From positions 2,025,001 through 2,089,000 of the forward strand of contig NZ_CP027231.1 in assembly GCF_002998435.1 (NCBI RefSeq): DNA of 64,000 nt, written 5' to 3'. This document shows, piece after piece, positions 18,661 to 28,374 of the stretch (position 1 is its first letter; the number at the start of each line of letters is the position of its first letter). The DNA comes from Bacteroides zoogleoformans (GTDB taxonomy: Bacteria; Bacteroidota; Bacteroidia; Bacteroidales; Bacteroidaceae). The position numbers and the translations under genes are program-made. The notes below the pieces were generated by a model. That model made no database searches and was not told the DNA's origin. It saw nothing but the letters and a program-made list of their open reading frames with translations.

Positions 18661-19680
18661 ATGCGTATGAAGATTTTCTTTGAATTATGGCTGCTATGCA
18701 GCCTGACGGCTTGTTCTTCGTCAACATCGGCTAAGGAAGAAACACCGGCCGAACAGCCGAAGAATGTGTACCGCAACCCGGTGATAGATTACAGCCTGCC
18801 CGACCCCTCGGTCATAAAGGCCGATGACGGCTATTTCTACCTCTATGCCACCGAAGATATCCGCAACCTGCCCATTCACCGTTCCAAGAATCTGGTCGAC
18901 TGGGATTATGTGGGCACTGCCTTTACCAATCATACCCGCCCCACCTTCGAGGAGAAAGGCGGTTTGTGGGCGCCGGACATCAATAAGATAGGCAATAAAT
19001 ATGTGTTGTACTACTCCATGTCGGTATGGGGAGGCGAGTGGACGTGCGGCATAGGTTGCGCCACAGCCGATAAGCCCGAAGGCCCTTTCACGGATCATGG
19101 CAAGATGTTTCGTAGCAATGAAATCAATGTGCAAAACTCCATTGACCCTTTCTATATAGAAGAGGCCGGGAAAAAATATCTGTTTTGGGGTAGTTTCCGG
19201 GGAATTTATGCCATCGAACTTTCGGATGACGGACTTTTTCTGAAAGAGGGTGCTGTGCCGCGTCAAGTGGCGGGCACGGCCTACGAGGGTACTTATATCC
19301 ATAAGAAAGACGGTTATTATTATCTCTTTGCCTCCATAGGCAGTTGCTGCGAGGGGTTGAAGAGTACTTATACCACGGTTGTAGGACGTTCCGAAAGCCT
19401 TTTCGGACCTTATGTGGACAAGAACGGCGGGCGCATGCTCGATAATAAGCACGAAATCCTGATGGGGAAGAATAATTCCTTTGTAGGGACGGGACACAAT
19501 TCGGAGATTGTGACGGACGATGCCGGCAGCGATTGGATTTTCTACCATGCCGTGAGTACAAAGAAGCCCGAAGGACGTGTATTGATGATGGACCGGATAG
19601 ACTGGAAAAGCGGTTGGCCGTCGGTGGAGGGAAGCAGCCCTTCGACAGAATCGGACAAGCCGGTATTTCTGCAACGCTGA
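18661..19680 (+). CDS. GH43-family lipoprotein, endo-arabinanase-like
   Basis: 339 residues with lipobox Cys near residue 18 (SLTAC). The catalytic triad is Asp48 (LPDPSVIK), Asp162 (SIDPFYIEE) and Glu209 (YEGTYIHKK). The segment GSCCEGLKSTYTTVVGRS resembles the region of GH43 arabinan endo-1,5-alpha-L-arabinanases, so arabinan or arabino-oligosaccharide is the best guess for its substrate, but exo-acting relatives share the motif. It is directly downstream of the other small GH43 lipoprotein, and the next gene starts about 50 bp later. Confidence 0.88.
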   Translation: MRMKIFFELWLLCSLTACSSSTSAKEETPAEQPKNVYRNPVIDYSLPDPSVIKADDGYFYLYATEDIRNLPIHRSKNLVDWDYVGTAFTNHTRPTFEEKGGLWAPDINKIGNKYVLYYSMSVWGGEWTCGIGCATADKPEGPFTDHGKMFRSNEINVQNSIDPFYIEEAGKKYLFWGSFRGIYAIELSDDGLFLKEGAVPRQVAGTAYEGTYIHKKDGYYYLFASIGSCCEGLKSTYTTVVGRSESLFGPYVDKNGGRMLDNKHEILMGKNNSFVGTGHNSEIVTDDAGSDWIFYHAVSTKKPEGRVLMMDRIDWKSGWPSVEGSSPSTESDKPVFLQR

Positions 19681-19728
19681 ATAGCAGAGCCGGCCGATAA
19701 TATGAACATAACAAAAAAAGACATACTT

Positions 19729-21759
19729 ATGAGATTAAAAAGATTAGTTGCAGGAATAGCGTTTTTGATGGGTATTGCGAGTATGGAGGCCATGAATATA
19801 GCCCCCGGAGACGTGTCGGCTTCCGTTTCCTTGAAGGTTCCGGGAAATGCGGCCAAGCAATATCCGCTGGCTCTTCAGCGGCAGCAAGGCGGTGTGTATA
19901 GCTGTCGGGCTTCGGAAGAGTTGCCGTTGACCATCATCCGGACAGTGGCGGATGCGGATGGCAGGCAGCGTGTCACGGTGGTTATCAAAGCCGTGGAGGA
20001 TGTTTATTTCAATTATGGGGAACAGGTGAAGACGGGTTATAGGCATGCCGATAGCCGGTTCTATATGCCCGGCTTCTGGTATCGCCGCAATCTGCGTTCG
20101 CCTAAAGAAGCGCCTTCGTTCCATACTTCGGACAGCTGGCTGGTGCGTGAAGACCGTCTGAGCACCCCGCTGACGGCGGCTTTCAATCCCGTCATCGGGA
20201 AATCCATGTCGGTCATCCGTATCGATAAGTTCGACAAAGAAGCCTTGTCCACCCATAAAGAGGGCGAAGTGATATTGTCCGGAGAAACCTCCATCGGCTA
20301 CACCGGATTCCTGAATGTGGATGGCATGACGGTGCTTGCTTATGGCTTTCCTTATAAGGAAGCGCCTAAGACCTATATCCGTAAATTGACGTTGGCTCCT
20401 GCCGTTGAGGCTTTCCAACTGCTTCGCAAAGGCGACAGTGTTTCGCTGACTTGGGAGCTTTCCGAACGCGATGCGGCCGATTTCTCGGAATGCGTGCAGC
20501 GCACGTGGGAGTACAGTTATGACACCAATCGCCCGCAACCGGTGAAAACCCCTTATACTGTAGACCGGATGAAGGAAGTGATGAGCAACTTCTTTGTGGA
20601 AAGTTATATAGGCAACACTCCCACCCACTATTATTCGGGCGTTGAACTGGAAACAGCCACCTGTGCCGGTACGGATGTGGCAGAAATAGGCTTTGTGGGT
20701 CGCACCTTGCTCAATGCCTTCAACGCCTTGGAATACGGCACGTTGAAGAATCGTCCTGGTTTGACGAAGGATGCCAACAGCATCTTCGACACATATCTTC
20801 AAAACGGGTTCTCGCCGGCAGGATTCTTTAACGAGGTGGTGCACTACAATCGTGGCTTCAAGGAAACCAACCACAGCATCCGCCGTCAATCCGAAGGCGT
20901 ATATGCCATGCTGAACTATCTGGATTACGAAAAACGGCATAAACGCAGCCATCCCGAATGGGAAAAGCGCATCAAGGGGATGTTGGACAATTTCCTTAAG
21001 TTGCAGAACGATGACGGCAGTTTCCCGCGCAAGTTCAAGGACGACTTCTCCATTGTAGATGGCAGCGGCGGCAGTACTCCCTCGGCCACATTGCCCTTGG
21101 TGATGGCTTCCAAGTATTTCAAGGACAAACGCTATCTGGCCGCCGCCAAGCGCACGGTGCAGTACTTGGAGAAAGAACTTATATCCAAAGCCGATTATTT
21201 CTCCTCCACGTTGGATGCCAATTGCGAGGACAAGGAGGCTTCCTTGTATGCTGCCACGGCTGCTTATTATCTGGCTTTGGTCACGAAAGGCGAAGAACGT
21301 GCACACTATGCCGGTTTGGCCAAGAAAGCCGCTTATTTCGCCTTGTCCTGGTATTATACGTGGGATGTTCCTTTTGCCCAAGGTCAGATGCTGGGCGATA
21401 TCGGTTTGAAAACCCGTGGATGGGGCAACGTCTCGGTTGAGAACAACCACATCGATGTATTTGTTTTTGAGTTTGCCGATGTGCTGAACTGGCTTTCCAA
21501 CGAGTACAACGAACCTCGTTTCTCCGACTTCGCCGAGGTGATTTCAACCTCCATGCGCCAGTTGCTCCCCCATGAAGGGCACATGTGCGGCATTGCGAAA
21601 GTCGGCTATTATCCCGAAGTGGTGCAACACACCAACTGGGATTATGGCCGCAACGGAAAGGGATACTACAACAATATCTTCGCTCCGGGCTGGACGGTCG
21701 CTTCCCTGTGGGAGCTTTTCACCCCGGGACGTGCAGAGCGGTTCTTATTGGAGAGATAG
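19729..21759 (+). CDS. Large secreted protein of unknown function, likely alpha/alpha-barrel glycosidase
   Basis: 676 residues from ATG 19729, chosen because a signal peptide (MRLKRLVAGIAFLMG) follows directly; ATG 19702 would add nine residues. Residues about 25-260 look like an N-terminal beta-sandwich. About 290-670 is helical with motifs common in (alpha/alpha)6 toroids (LKLQNDDGSFPRKF, WGNVSVENNHIDVFVFEFAD). I do not recognise the family. Acidic candidates for catalysis are in NDDGSF and ENNHIDV. As last gene of the GH43 locus, it is likely to act on the same glycan, perhaps as a beta-L-arabinofuranosidase or uronidase, but that is a guess. Confidence 0.6.
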   Translation: MRLKRLVAGIAFLMGIASMEAMNIAPGDVSASVSLKVPGNAAKQYPLALQRQQGGVYSCRASEELPLTIIRTVADADGRQRVTVVIKAVEDVYFNYGEQVKTGYRHADSRFYMPGFWYRRNLRSPKEAPSFHTSDSWLVREDRLSTPLTAAFNPVIGKSMSVIRIDKFDKEALSTHKEGEVILSGETSIGYTGFLNVDGMTVLAYGFPYKEAPKTYIRKLTLAPAVEAFQLLRKGDSVSLTWELSERDAADFSECVQRTWEYSYDTNRPQPVKTPYTVDRMKEVMSNFFVESYIGNTPTHYYSGVELETATCAGTDVAEIGFVGRTLLNAFNALEYGTLKNRPGLTKDANSIFDTYLQNGFSPAGFFNEVVHYNRGFKETNHSIRRQSEGVYAMLNYLDYEKRHKRSHPEWEKRIKGMLDNFLKLQNDDGSFPRKFKDDFSIVDGSGGSTPSATLPLVMASKYFKDKRYLAAAKRTVQYLEKELISKADYFSSTLDANCEDKEASLYAATAAYYLALVTKGEERAHYAGLAKKAAYFALSWYYTWDVPFAQGQMLGDIGLKTRGWGNVSVENNHIDVFVFEFADVLNWLSNEYNEPRFSDFAEVISTSMRQLLPHEGHMCGIAKVGYYPEVVQHTNWDYGRNGKGYYNNIFAPGWTVASLWELFTPGRAERFLLER

Positions 21760-21815
21760 TGCCGGACAGCGGTATGTCATGCATAGATGTTTAACCTTAT
21801 CCGGCACTTGAAAAA
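21757..21815. terminator. Weak bidirectional terminator between convergent genes
   Basis: AGTGCCGGA at 21758-21766 can pair with TCCGGCACT at 21800-21808, followed by TGAAAAAG. It lies between the + strand locus end and the - strand phosphatase gene. The 33-nt loop makes it weak. Confidence 0.45.
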
Positions 21816-21827
21816 GTGGGAATTCAT

Positions 21828-23114
21828 TCAGTTCTTATATTCGCTCTCATCGTAGTTCCGTAGCTTGCCGTCATAGTACTGCTTGACGTCTTTCCAATGA
21901 TAATAGGGATACACGTCCGTGTGCATAGGCATGTGCCTTTCTTTCTCGTTGAGGAGGACTTTGACCAAGACATCTTCACTGCCGGGTTTCCGGTAGAAGA
22001 CGAACTGTACGTTGGAGGCCATGGGGAAGACTTCGAACGAACGCCACTGCTCTGCCAGACTGTCCATGTCGGTGTACGTTTTGCCGTAATGCTCCAGCTC
22101 AAGCAAGGCGACCAGAGGCAGCAGACAGGACTCGTGCCCGAAGCGCAGTGTGGCACCGTGTCGACCTGTTGCGAGGAAATCGTCGGCAGTTTGGAGAATG
22201 TTGCGCAGGAGTTCGGCTTCCCGATAGGGCATCCACCCTTTGGTTTGAGGAGCCGCACCGGCATACAGATACCACGATATGTTGTTCTTGCTCCACAGGT
22301 CGATGCACTCGCGGGTGGTGAAGAGCGAATACAGCTCCATGTCGGTGTCGTGGCTTTGCATGTTGCAAGCTATGTCGAAGAGGTTGTTCATCAACCGTGC
22401 CGGCTCTACATGCTGCTTCACAAAGAGCGAATCGCTGAACAATGCCGCCATCAGCCTCTGCGGGTGGACATATTTCACTGCAATATCACGATAAACAGCT
22501 TCGGCTTCGGGCAATCGTAACAATTTATTCAGTTTGGTATTATCCCTGTTCAGGTACGGCATGTCGTGCAGGCTGGCGTCACTCGATATGCGCAAGGCGG
22601 GGTTCAGCCCCTGCAACTCCATGCATTCGTTCATCATGGACAAAATACAGCGGATGACGATGGTGGAGCGTGTGTCTATCGTTGCGCTGTCGGCAAAGAC
22701 TTCGGGGAAGTTGTGATACATTCTTCGGGCGATGTCTCTGTGTTGGCGGGCGCCTGCGGGGGTCAGTTCACCCAGACGCTTCTCGGCCATGACATTCATA
22801 CTGTTCACGATGTCCAGCGTCCGCTTGCCGGCGGGGGTCAGGACGTTTGCCGAATCGGCCTTTCCCAGCACTTGCTGCGGGTAGGTATAGTCTTTGGGGT
22901 TGATTAGAAACCTCGAACCGTGTCGGTTGTACGTACTGATGTAGAAAGGCACGTATCCCAGCGGGGCAGACGACTGTTGCCACGTAGGTTCGGGGTACGC
23001 CTGATAATTGTTGGCTGTCAACGAATGGTTTTTGGTGATTACTTGCTCGATGCTTTGCGAATACGCCATGCCGACAGTTGACAGGCATAACCATAGAAGA
23101 AAGAATCTTTTCAT
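21828..23114 (-). CDS. Histidine acid phosphatase, multiple inositol polyphosphate phosphatase (MINPP)-like
   Basis: 428 residues with a signal peptide (ends near AYSQ), so periplasmic or surface. The clade-2 histidine phosphatase motif RHGSR is at 64-68, with nucleophile His65. A second motif GHES at 326-329 gives His327-Glu328 near the position of the HAE or HD proton donor; classical MINPPs have HAE, so this is a variant. Length matches bacterial MINPPs of Bacteroides, which dephosphorylate phytate stepwise. It is the last gene of an ECF sigma-FecR-SusC-SusD cluster on the same strand, 76 bp after SusD. That context suggests that the system imports or processes a phosphorylated ligand. Phytate specificity is inferred. 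Confidence 0.7.
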   Translation of the reverse strand: MKRFFLLWLCLSTVGMAYSQSIEQVITKNHSLTANNYQAYPEPTWQQSSAPLGYVPFYISTYNRHGSRFLINPKDYTYPQQVLGKADSANVLTPAGKRTLDIVNSMNVMAEKRLGELTPAGARQHRDIARRMYHNFPEVFADSATIDTRSTIVIRCILSMMNECMELQGLNPALRISSDASLHDMPYLNRDNTKLNKLLRLPEAEAVYRDIAVKYVHPQRLMAALFSDSLFVKQHVEPARLMNNLFDIACNMQSHDTDMELYSLFTTRECIDLWSKNNISWYLYAGAAPQTKGWMPYREAELLRNILQTADDFLATGRHGATLRFGHESCLLPLVALLELEHYGKTYTDMDSLAEQWRSFEVFPMASNVQFVFYRKPGSEDVLVKVLLNEKERHMPMHTDVYPYYHWKDVKQYYDGKLRNYDESEYKN

Positions 23115-23190
23115 GATAAATAAGAATTAGAGAAGGTGACAGATTATTCTCAATTTGAGTAAGGAATCTGTCACCTCATGTTGTTAATCG

Positions 23191-24852
23191 TTAGTTTGCA
23201 TAACCGTCATTCTGTTTTAACTTCGGATTGTTCTCAAGTTCGCTTTGAGGGAAAGGCAGGTAGCGGTTGTGGTCGTTGAACACGCGGTCTTCGATGCGGC
23301 ATTGCTTCTCGTTGGCCGATGTGCGCGGTTCTATGCGGGCGCGCATTTCTGGGTTGCTTTCTTTCTCGTTCACTGTGCCTATCATTCTATAAAGAGTTCC
23401 GTTCAGCACCGTATGAGCCACCATCTTGCCGTTATCATCTTTCCAGCGGACAATGTCGGCACGGCGCATGCCTTCGCCGGCCAGTTCGATGGTACGTTCG
23501 CGGCGTATCAGGGTACGGATGCTTTTTTGATCGGTATATTTCGAACGGTTCAACTTACTCATGCCACCGCGTGTACGCAGTTGGTCGATTATGTCGAGCG
23601 CTTCGTCAAGGTTCTCGTTCAACTCCACGTTTGCTTCGGCGATGGTGAGCAATACTTCGGCATAGCGGAATAGGATGGGGCATAATGCCTCATTGTCCAG
23701 CGACGGCGAGTATTGCGAGATGGGCACGGTATATTTGGCCCATATCATTCCCGTCTTCGAGGCATTGTTGGAAGCGTTGTAAAAGTCGGGATTCGATACT
23801 CCGCCGATTTTCTTATCCAATGTATTGAACACTCTGACTTTTCCGTTCTTTCCTAACCAGTCCATACCCGGATATATGATGGTTTTGGCAAGACGCGGAT
23901 CGCGATTGGCAAACGGATGTTCGGGGTCGTATCCGGAACCCGGTTCATCGGGCATCAATCCGTTTTTCATTTCAAACATGTCCACAAGGTTGCTTGTGGG
24001 TACCATCGAAGCCCATCCTCCGTCGCCGTTGTTGAAAAGGCGGATGCAGTTCTCGAACGGAAATGTGGTGGGCACATGTTGCATGGCGTAGATTATTTCT
24101 TTCGAAGTTTGTCCTTGCAGGCTGAACATTTCGAGAAAATTGGAATCCAACTGATACATGCCCAATTGTCTGATGGCATCGGCAGCTTCGCGTGCTTTCT
24201 TATAATCTCCCCAATACAAGGCAGCCCTCATTTTCACGGCTAAAGCTGTGCCCCGGGCGATACGCCCTTTTTGTGCAGGTCTTATGTTCAGCATCGGGAT
24301 GGCTTGGTCCAGTTCATTATAGACAAACTCTTTTATTTTGTCTTCGGAGGTCTTTTCCACTTGAGCTGCCACCGCCGTTTCGGGTAGGTCGGTAATCAAC
24401 GGTACGCCACCATACCAGAAATTCATCTGGAAATAGCGATAAGCACGGATGGTGCGCACCTGAGCAAACAAATCATTCTTGACTTTTTCGTCGAAGTTCA
24501 CTTTTTCTGCCTTTGCAAAGAATGTGTTGCAACGACGGATGAGAGAGTAGTTGTAATATGACATGGTGTGAGTTTGAGACATGGTGCCATTAGCCACGAA
24601 CTTGTAGTTGCCCGATGATGAAGCCTTATAGGCTATGTCGGACATGCAGTCGGCAAAAAGAATGTCATCGGAGCCGACGGGGTTTGACCATTTCTCATAG
24701 CAGGCCGTAACGGCATTGTAGACGTCTTTCTCCGTCTGCCAGAAAGTGGAAGGTGATAAGGAATCGTGGGGAACCTTATCCAAGAAGCTGTCGCACGAAG
24801 AGGCGGATAACAGGGCGATGGATGCCCAGACTATCAATTTATACGATTTCAT
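23191..24852 (-). CDS. SusD/RagB-family lipoprotein
   Basis: 553 residues with a lipobox Cys near residue 20 (LLSASSC). SusD-like N-terminal domain (about 40-300) with VRTIRAYRYFQMNFWYGGVP, and C-terminal domain with RYAEVLLTIAEANVEL and RRERTIELAGEGMRRADIVRW. The start lies 11 bp after the SusC stop. It serves as lid and ligand-binding subunit of the SusC barrel. Association with a histidine phosphatase rather than glycosidases is unusual for this family. Confidence 0.95.
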   Translation of the reverse strand: MKSYKLIVWASIALLSASSCDSFLDKVPHDSLSPSTFWQTEKDVYNAVTACYEKWSNPVGSDDILFADCMSDIAYKASSSGNYKFVANGTMSQTHTMSYYNYSLIRRCNTFFAKAEKVNFDEKVKNDLFAQVRTIRAYRYFQMNFWYGGVPLITDLPETAVAAQVEKTSEDKIKEFVYNELDQAIPMLNIRPAQKGRIARGTALAVKMRAALYWGDYKKAREAADAIRQLGMYQLDSNFLEMFSLQGQTSKEIIYAMQHVPTTFPFENCIRLFNNGDGGWASMVPTSNLVDMFEMKNGLMPDEPGSGYDPEHPFANRDPRLAKTIIYPGMDWLGKNGKVRVFNTLDKKIGGVSNPDFYNASNNASKTGMIWAKYTVPISQYSPSLDNEALCPILFRYAEVLLTIAEANVELNENLDEALDIIDQLRTRGGMSKLNRSKYTDQKSIRTLIRRERTIELAGEGMRRADIVRWKDDNGKMVAHTVLNGTLYRMIGTVNEKESNPEMRARIEPRTSANEKQCRIEDRVFNDHNRYLPFPQSELENNPKLKQNDGYAN

Positions 24853-24863
24853 AGGTAGTTCAA

Positions 24864-27800
24864 TTAAAAGGTTATGTTTATGCCGAATGAGTTTGTCATT
24901 ACTTGTGGATAGTGTGAACCGCGGCCTGAAGGTGCTTCGGGATCTATGTTGACCGGAAGGTTATCGAACTTCAGCAGATTCTCTCCCGAATAGAATATAC
25001 GGGCTTTGCTTATGCCCAGATGGGCCGTATATGCTTTGGGAAGCGTCCATCCCAATTGTATGTTCTTTATCCGCAGATAGTTGGTGGAGAACAACCAGAA
25101 AGTGGAGTAGTTGCCCGGACGGCTGGCCGAATTTTTATCGGAATACAACCGCGGAAATGAACCATTGGGGTTTTCGGGCGACCATGCATCAAACCAAGCC
25201 GTGGACGGATGCGACGTATCCCCTTCGAAGGTGCCGAAGACTTCTTCGGTGAAATAGCGCTGAACGCCTGACGCTCCTTGCATCAGAAGGGAAAGGTCCA
25301 AACTTTTCCATGCTGCCGATAAGTTCAGTCCGAAAGTGAACTTCGGTTTCTCGTTATTGCCGATGACACGGTCGGCAGAGGTTAACTTACCATCGCCCGA
25401 CGTATCTTTGTAACGGATGTCTCCGGCCATGAACTTCGGCCCGAACGGATTGCCGTAAGTTTTGGTATATTCATCGGCTTCTTCCTGACTTTTGAATAAA
25501 CCGTCGGCTTGGTAAGTGTAGAACGAGGCATAGGGTTTCCCTACTTGGTGTATCTTATTGCCGTCGTACATTTTATCTACCCCTCCCAAATCGAGTATTT
25601 TGTTATGGTTGGTGCTCCAGTTGCCGCTTACTCTGAATCTCCAGTCTTTCCATTCCTTATGATAGGTGGCACTGATTTCCAGACCTCGGTTGGACATGGC
25701 TCCAACGTTATCCTTATAGGCTTTCAAACCGAAAGTGCCCGGTACGGGAACGCTCATGATAATATCCGTGGTCTTACGGTTGTAGTAATCGATGCTCAGG
25801 TCGACGGCATTCAGCAAAGCCATGTCGATTCCCACTCCCCAAGTGGTGGATTTCTCCCATGAAATGGAGGCTATGCGATGTGACGTTTGTGCGATACCGG
25901 TTTCTACCGTATCGTCAAACGGATAATTGTGCCCGATGCTGTAAGTCACCATCCATGGGTAATAGTCGTCGCTATTGTCACTGTTCAGCGCACTTTGATT
26001 ACCCAGCTGTCCCCAAGAGGCACGTATCTTCATCGAATCCATCCATTTCTTCGACCAATTCATGAACGTTTCTTCGGATATTCTCCACCCCACCGATACA
26101 GAAGGGAAATATCCCCACCGATGGTCTGGACTGAAACGGGAAGAAGCGTCGGCACGGAGGTTGGCTTCAAACAGATAACGTCCTTTGTAATCGTAGTTGA
26201 TGCGTCCGAAGTACGACATCATGCTCAGTGATCGGGTATATCCTGAATTGGTTTGTGTGGATTCTGTTCCGGCATTTAGGTCTGTAAGTGTATTGTTGGG
26301 GAAGTTTTCGCGTTCTCCTCTCAACTCTTTGTAGTGGTAGTCTTCTATGCGATACCCGGCCAAAGCTTTCAGATGATGGTGTCTGCCTAAAGTCTTCTGA
26401 TAATTCAGCAGCAAGTCAAGTGACTCGCGGTCCCAAAAGTATGCTCTCGAACTCAGTTTATTGGGGCCGTGATACTTGTTCTTGTTGTATTGGATGTCTT
26501 TACGGAAAGCATCGTATTCTTGATTGTTTCCCGTATATGCCCCCTTTGCGGAGAGTTGAAGGCCATCTGTTATGTGGTATTCCAGTTCGATGTTTCCCGC
26601 AAAGTTCTGGTTCTTCCGATTGATGGTTTGGTTCAGGTCGAGCCAGGCGATGGGATTTCCATCACCGATGGTTCCGTATGTGCCGTCTTCGTTCTTATAA
26701 GGAATCCATGGAGCTATGCGGTTGATTTGGCGTATGATTTGATCGGACCCCCCACCGATATACGAATTATCGGCATCCTTATAGTAATTGTTGATATATG
26801 ACATGCCGGAGCGCAGTGTAAACCTTTTGGACAGGACAATATCTATATTGGAGCGCATATTGAATTGTCGGCGGTTGCAATTGCGCATGATGCCGTTTTG
26901 GTCGAGGAAACCGGCAGAAGTCATGTATTTTACATGTTCGTTACCGCCTGATACGCTTACGTTATGTTGGTTCATAAAGCCGCTGCCGTCAAATCCCAAT
27001 TTATTCCAATCGGTATCGGGATAAGCAAAAGGATCGGAGCCGTCTTTGAATTTCTTAATCTCTTCTTCGGTGAACCGGGGAGCGGCTCCGCTGTTTTCCA
27101 AAGCCTTATTATAGTATTCGGCAGCATCGCCGGAGTGCATGCGCTCAACAAATCCTGTGGCTTTTTGCCACCCGATTTTACCAGAGTAGTTCACAGTTGC
27201 GCGTCCGGTCTTTCCGCGTTTGGTGGTAATAAGAATCACTCCATTGGCGGCTTTAGAGCCATAGATAGCGGCCGAAGCGGCATCTTTCAGTACGGAGATG
27301 GAGGCAATGTCATTGGGGTCGATTTGATTCATTGAGCCGGATTGGATACCGTCAATCAGAATATAGGGTGATGCGGAATTCCACGTGCCCAATCCTCTGA
27401 TAAGGATAGAAGCGCCGTCTTGTCCCGGACGCCCTTCTCCTGAGGTAACCGTCATGCCCGGAACAAGCCCTTGGAGGCCGGATGAAACGGAAGTAACCGG
27501 CCTGTCAGCCAGTTCTTTGCTGTCAATGGATGCTACCGAGCCGGTAAGGTTGACTTTGACTTGCGAACCGTATCCTACTACCACTATTTCATCAAGCAAT
27601 TCATTGTCTTCGTGCAAAACGATGGAGACGGGTTTGCCGCTCATGGCTTCAACCTCCTCTTTTTTATATCCTATATAGGAGACTTCCAACAACGATTTGG
27701 CCGATGATACTGTAAGGGTGAAATTTCCGTTTATATCGGTGGCCGTTCCGTTGGTCGTCCCTTTTTCAATCACTGTGGCTCCGATAACGGGCAATCCTTT

Positions 27801-28229
27801 GGTATCTTTTACGAACCCTTTTATAGTCAGGTTTTGTTGCTGTGCTTTGTTTACCGCATCTGTTGCCGGAGACAGAATGATATGTTTGCCTTTAAGTCTG
27901 TAATGAATGTTTGTATCTGCGAAAATCTTATCGAGTACTTTACTGACAGTTTGTTTATCCACATTCACTGATACTGTTTTATTGATATTGACTTGGTGGT
28001 TGTAGATAAATAAATATTCTGTCTGGAGTTCGATTTCATTCAGTACTTTTTCTAATAAGACGTTGTTCATATTCAACGAAACTTTGGCGTTTTGCGAATT
28101 TATATTTCCGGCATAAGAGCACAGTACGCAAAACATGATAAGTAGTGTGGAAATACGCATAACTCTAAAAGATTGTTTAAATCGGCATCCTTTCATCAAT
28201 AGAAAGTGCTGAATCTGATATTTTTTCAT
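24864..28229 (-). CDS. SusC/RagA-family TonB-dependent transporter with N-terminal STN domain
   Basis: 1121 residues. After a signal peptide comes an STN domain (about 45-120, with LLEKVLNEIELQTEYLF), a carboxypeptidase-like domain (about 130-215), TonB-box-like LLDEIVVVGYG, a plug (about 230-350) and a beta-barrel ending FGINITF. The STN domain is the module that contacts FecR-type anti-sigma factors in trans-envelope signalling. The FecR and sigma genes lie directly upstream, which fits. Ligand transport would release the sigma factor and switch on this operon. GENERAL length and layout are normal for sigma-regulated SusC proteins. Confidence 0.97.
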   Translation of the reverse strand: MKKYQIQHFLLMKGCRFKQSFRVMRISTLLIMFCVLCSYAGNINSQNAKVSLNMNNVLLEKVLNEIELQTEYLFIYNHQVNINKTVSVNVDKQTVSKVLDKIFADTNIHYRLKGKHIILSPATDAVNKAQQQNLTIKGFVKDTKGLPVIGATVIEKGTTNGTATDINGNFTLTVSSAKSLLEVSYIGYKKEEVEAMSGKPVSIVLHEDNELLDEIVVVGYGSQVKVNLTGSVASIDSKELADRPVTSVSSGLQGLVPGMTVTSGEGRPGQDGASILIRGLGTWNSASPYILIDGIQSGSMNQIDPNDIASISVLKDAASAAIYGSKAANGVILITTKRGKTGRATVNYSGKIGWQKATGFVERMHSGDAAEYYNKALENSGAAPRFTEEEIKKFKDGSDPFAYPDTDWNKLGFDGSGFMNQHNVSVSGGNEHVKYMTSAGFLDQNGIMRNCNRRQFNMRSNIDIVLSKRFTLRSGMSYINNYYKDADNSYIGGGSDQIIRQINRIAPWIPYKNEDGTYGTIGDGNPIAWLDLNQTINRKNQNFAGNIELEYHITDGLQLSAKGAYTGNNQEYDAFRKDIQYNKNKYHGPNKLSSRAYFWDRESLDLLLNYQKTLGRHHHLKALAGYRIEDYHYKELRGERENFPNNTLTDLNAGTESTQTNSGYTRSLSMMSYFGRINYDYKGRYLFEANLRADASSRFSPDHRWGYFPSVSVGWRISEETFMNWSKKWMDSMKIRASWGQLGNQSALNSDNSDDYYPWMVTYSIGHNYPFDDTVETGIAQTSHRIASISWEKSTTWGVGIDMALLNAVDLSIDYYNRKTTDIIMSVPVPGTFGLKAYKDNVGAMSNRGLEISATYHKEWKDWRFRVSGNWSTNHNKILDLGGVDKMYDGNKIHQVGKPYASFYTYQADGLFKSQEEADEYTKTYGNPFGPKFMAGDIRYKDTSGDGKLTSADRVIGNNEKPKFTFGLNLSAAWKSLDLSLLMQGASGVQRYFTEEVFGTFEGDTSHPSTAWFDAWSPENPNGSFPRLYSDKNSASRPGNYSTFWLFSTNYLRIKNIQLGWTLPKAYTAHLGISKARIFYSGENLLKFDNLPVNIDPEAPSGRGSHYPQVMTNSFGINITF

Positions 28230-28285
28230 AAATTAGCTTCGATTATGGTTAAACATTTAAGTTTTTAAGTGTTCTTTCTTAGTCG

Positions 28286-28314
28286 GGGCAAGTGTTGCAG
28301 CACTTGCCCTTTTT
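28286..28314. terminator. Strong hairpin between FecR and SusC genes
   Basis: GGGCAAGTG at 28286-28294 pairs perfectly with CACTTGCCC at 28301-28309 around a 6-nt loop. The T run (28310-28314) follows on the + strand. On the - strand, the direction of the FecR-SusC genes, the hairpin has no T tail. It therefore looks like a terminator for + strand (antisense) transcripts or an mRNA structure in the susC 5' leader. Confidence 0.6.
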
Positions 28315-28374
28315 AATAATAGTTTATGGTTTATTCATAGGCATATCGTTTTTAAGAGTTCTACAATGATGTGT

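Noticed and set aside
19744..21450. 568-codon - strand frame opposite the unknown exported protein
   Set aside because: The + strand frame has a signal peptide and motifs, and lies in operon order; the opposite frame has no features.
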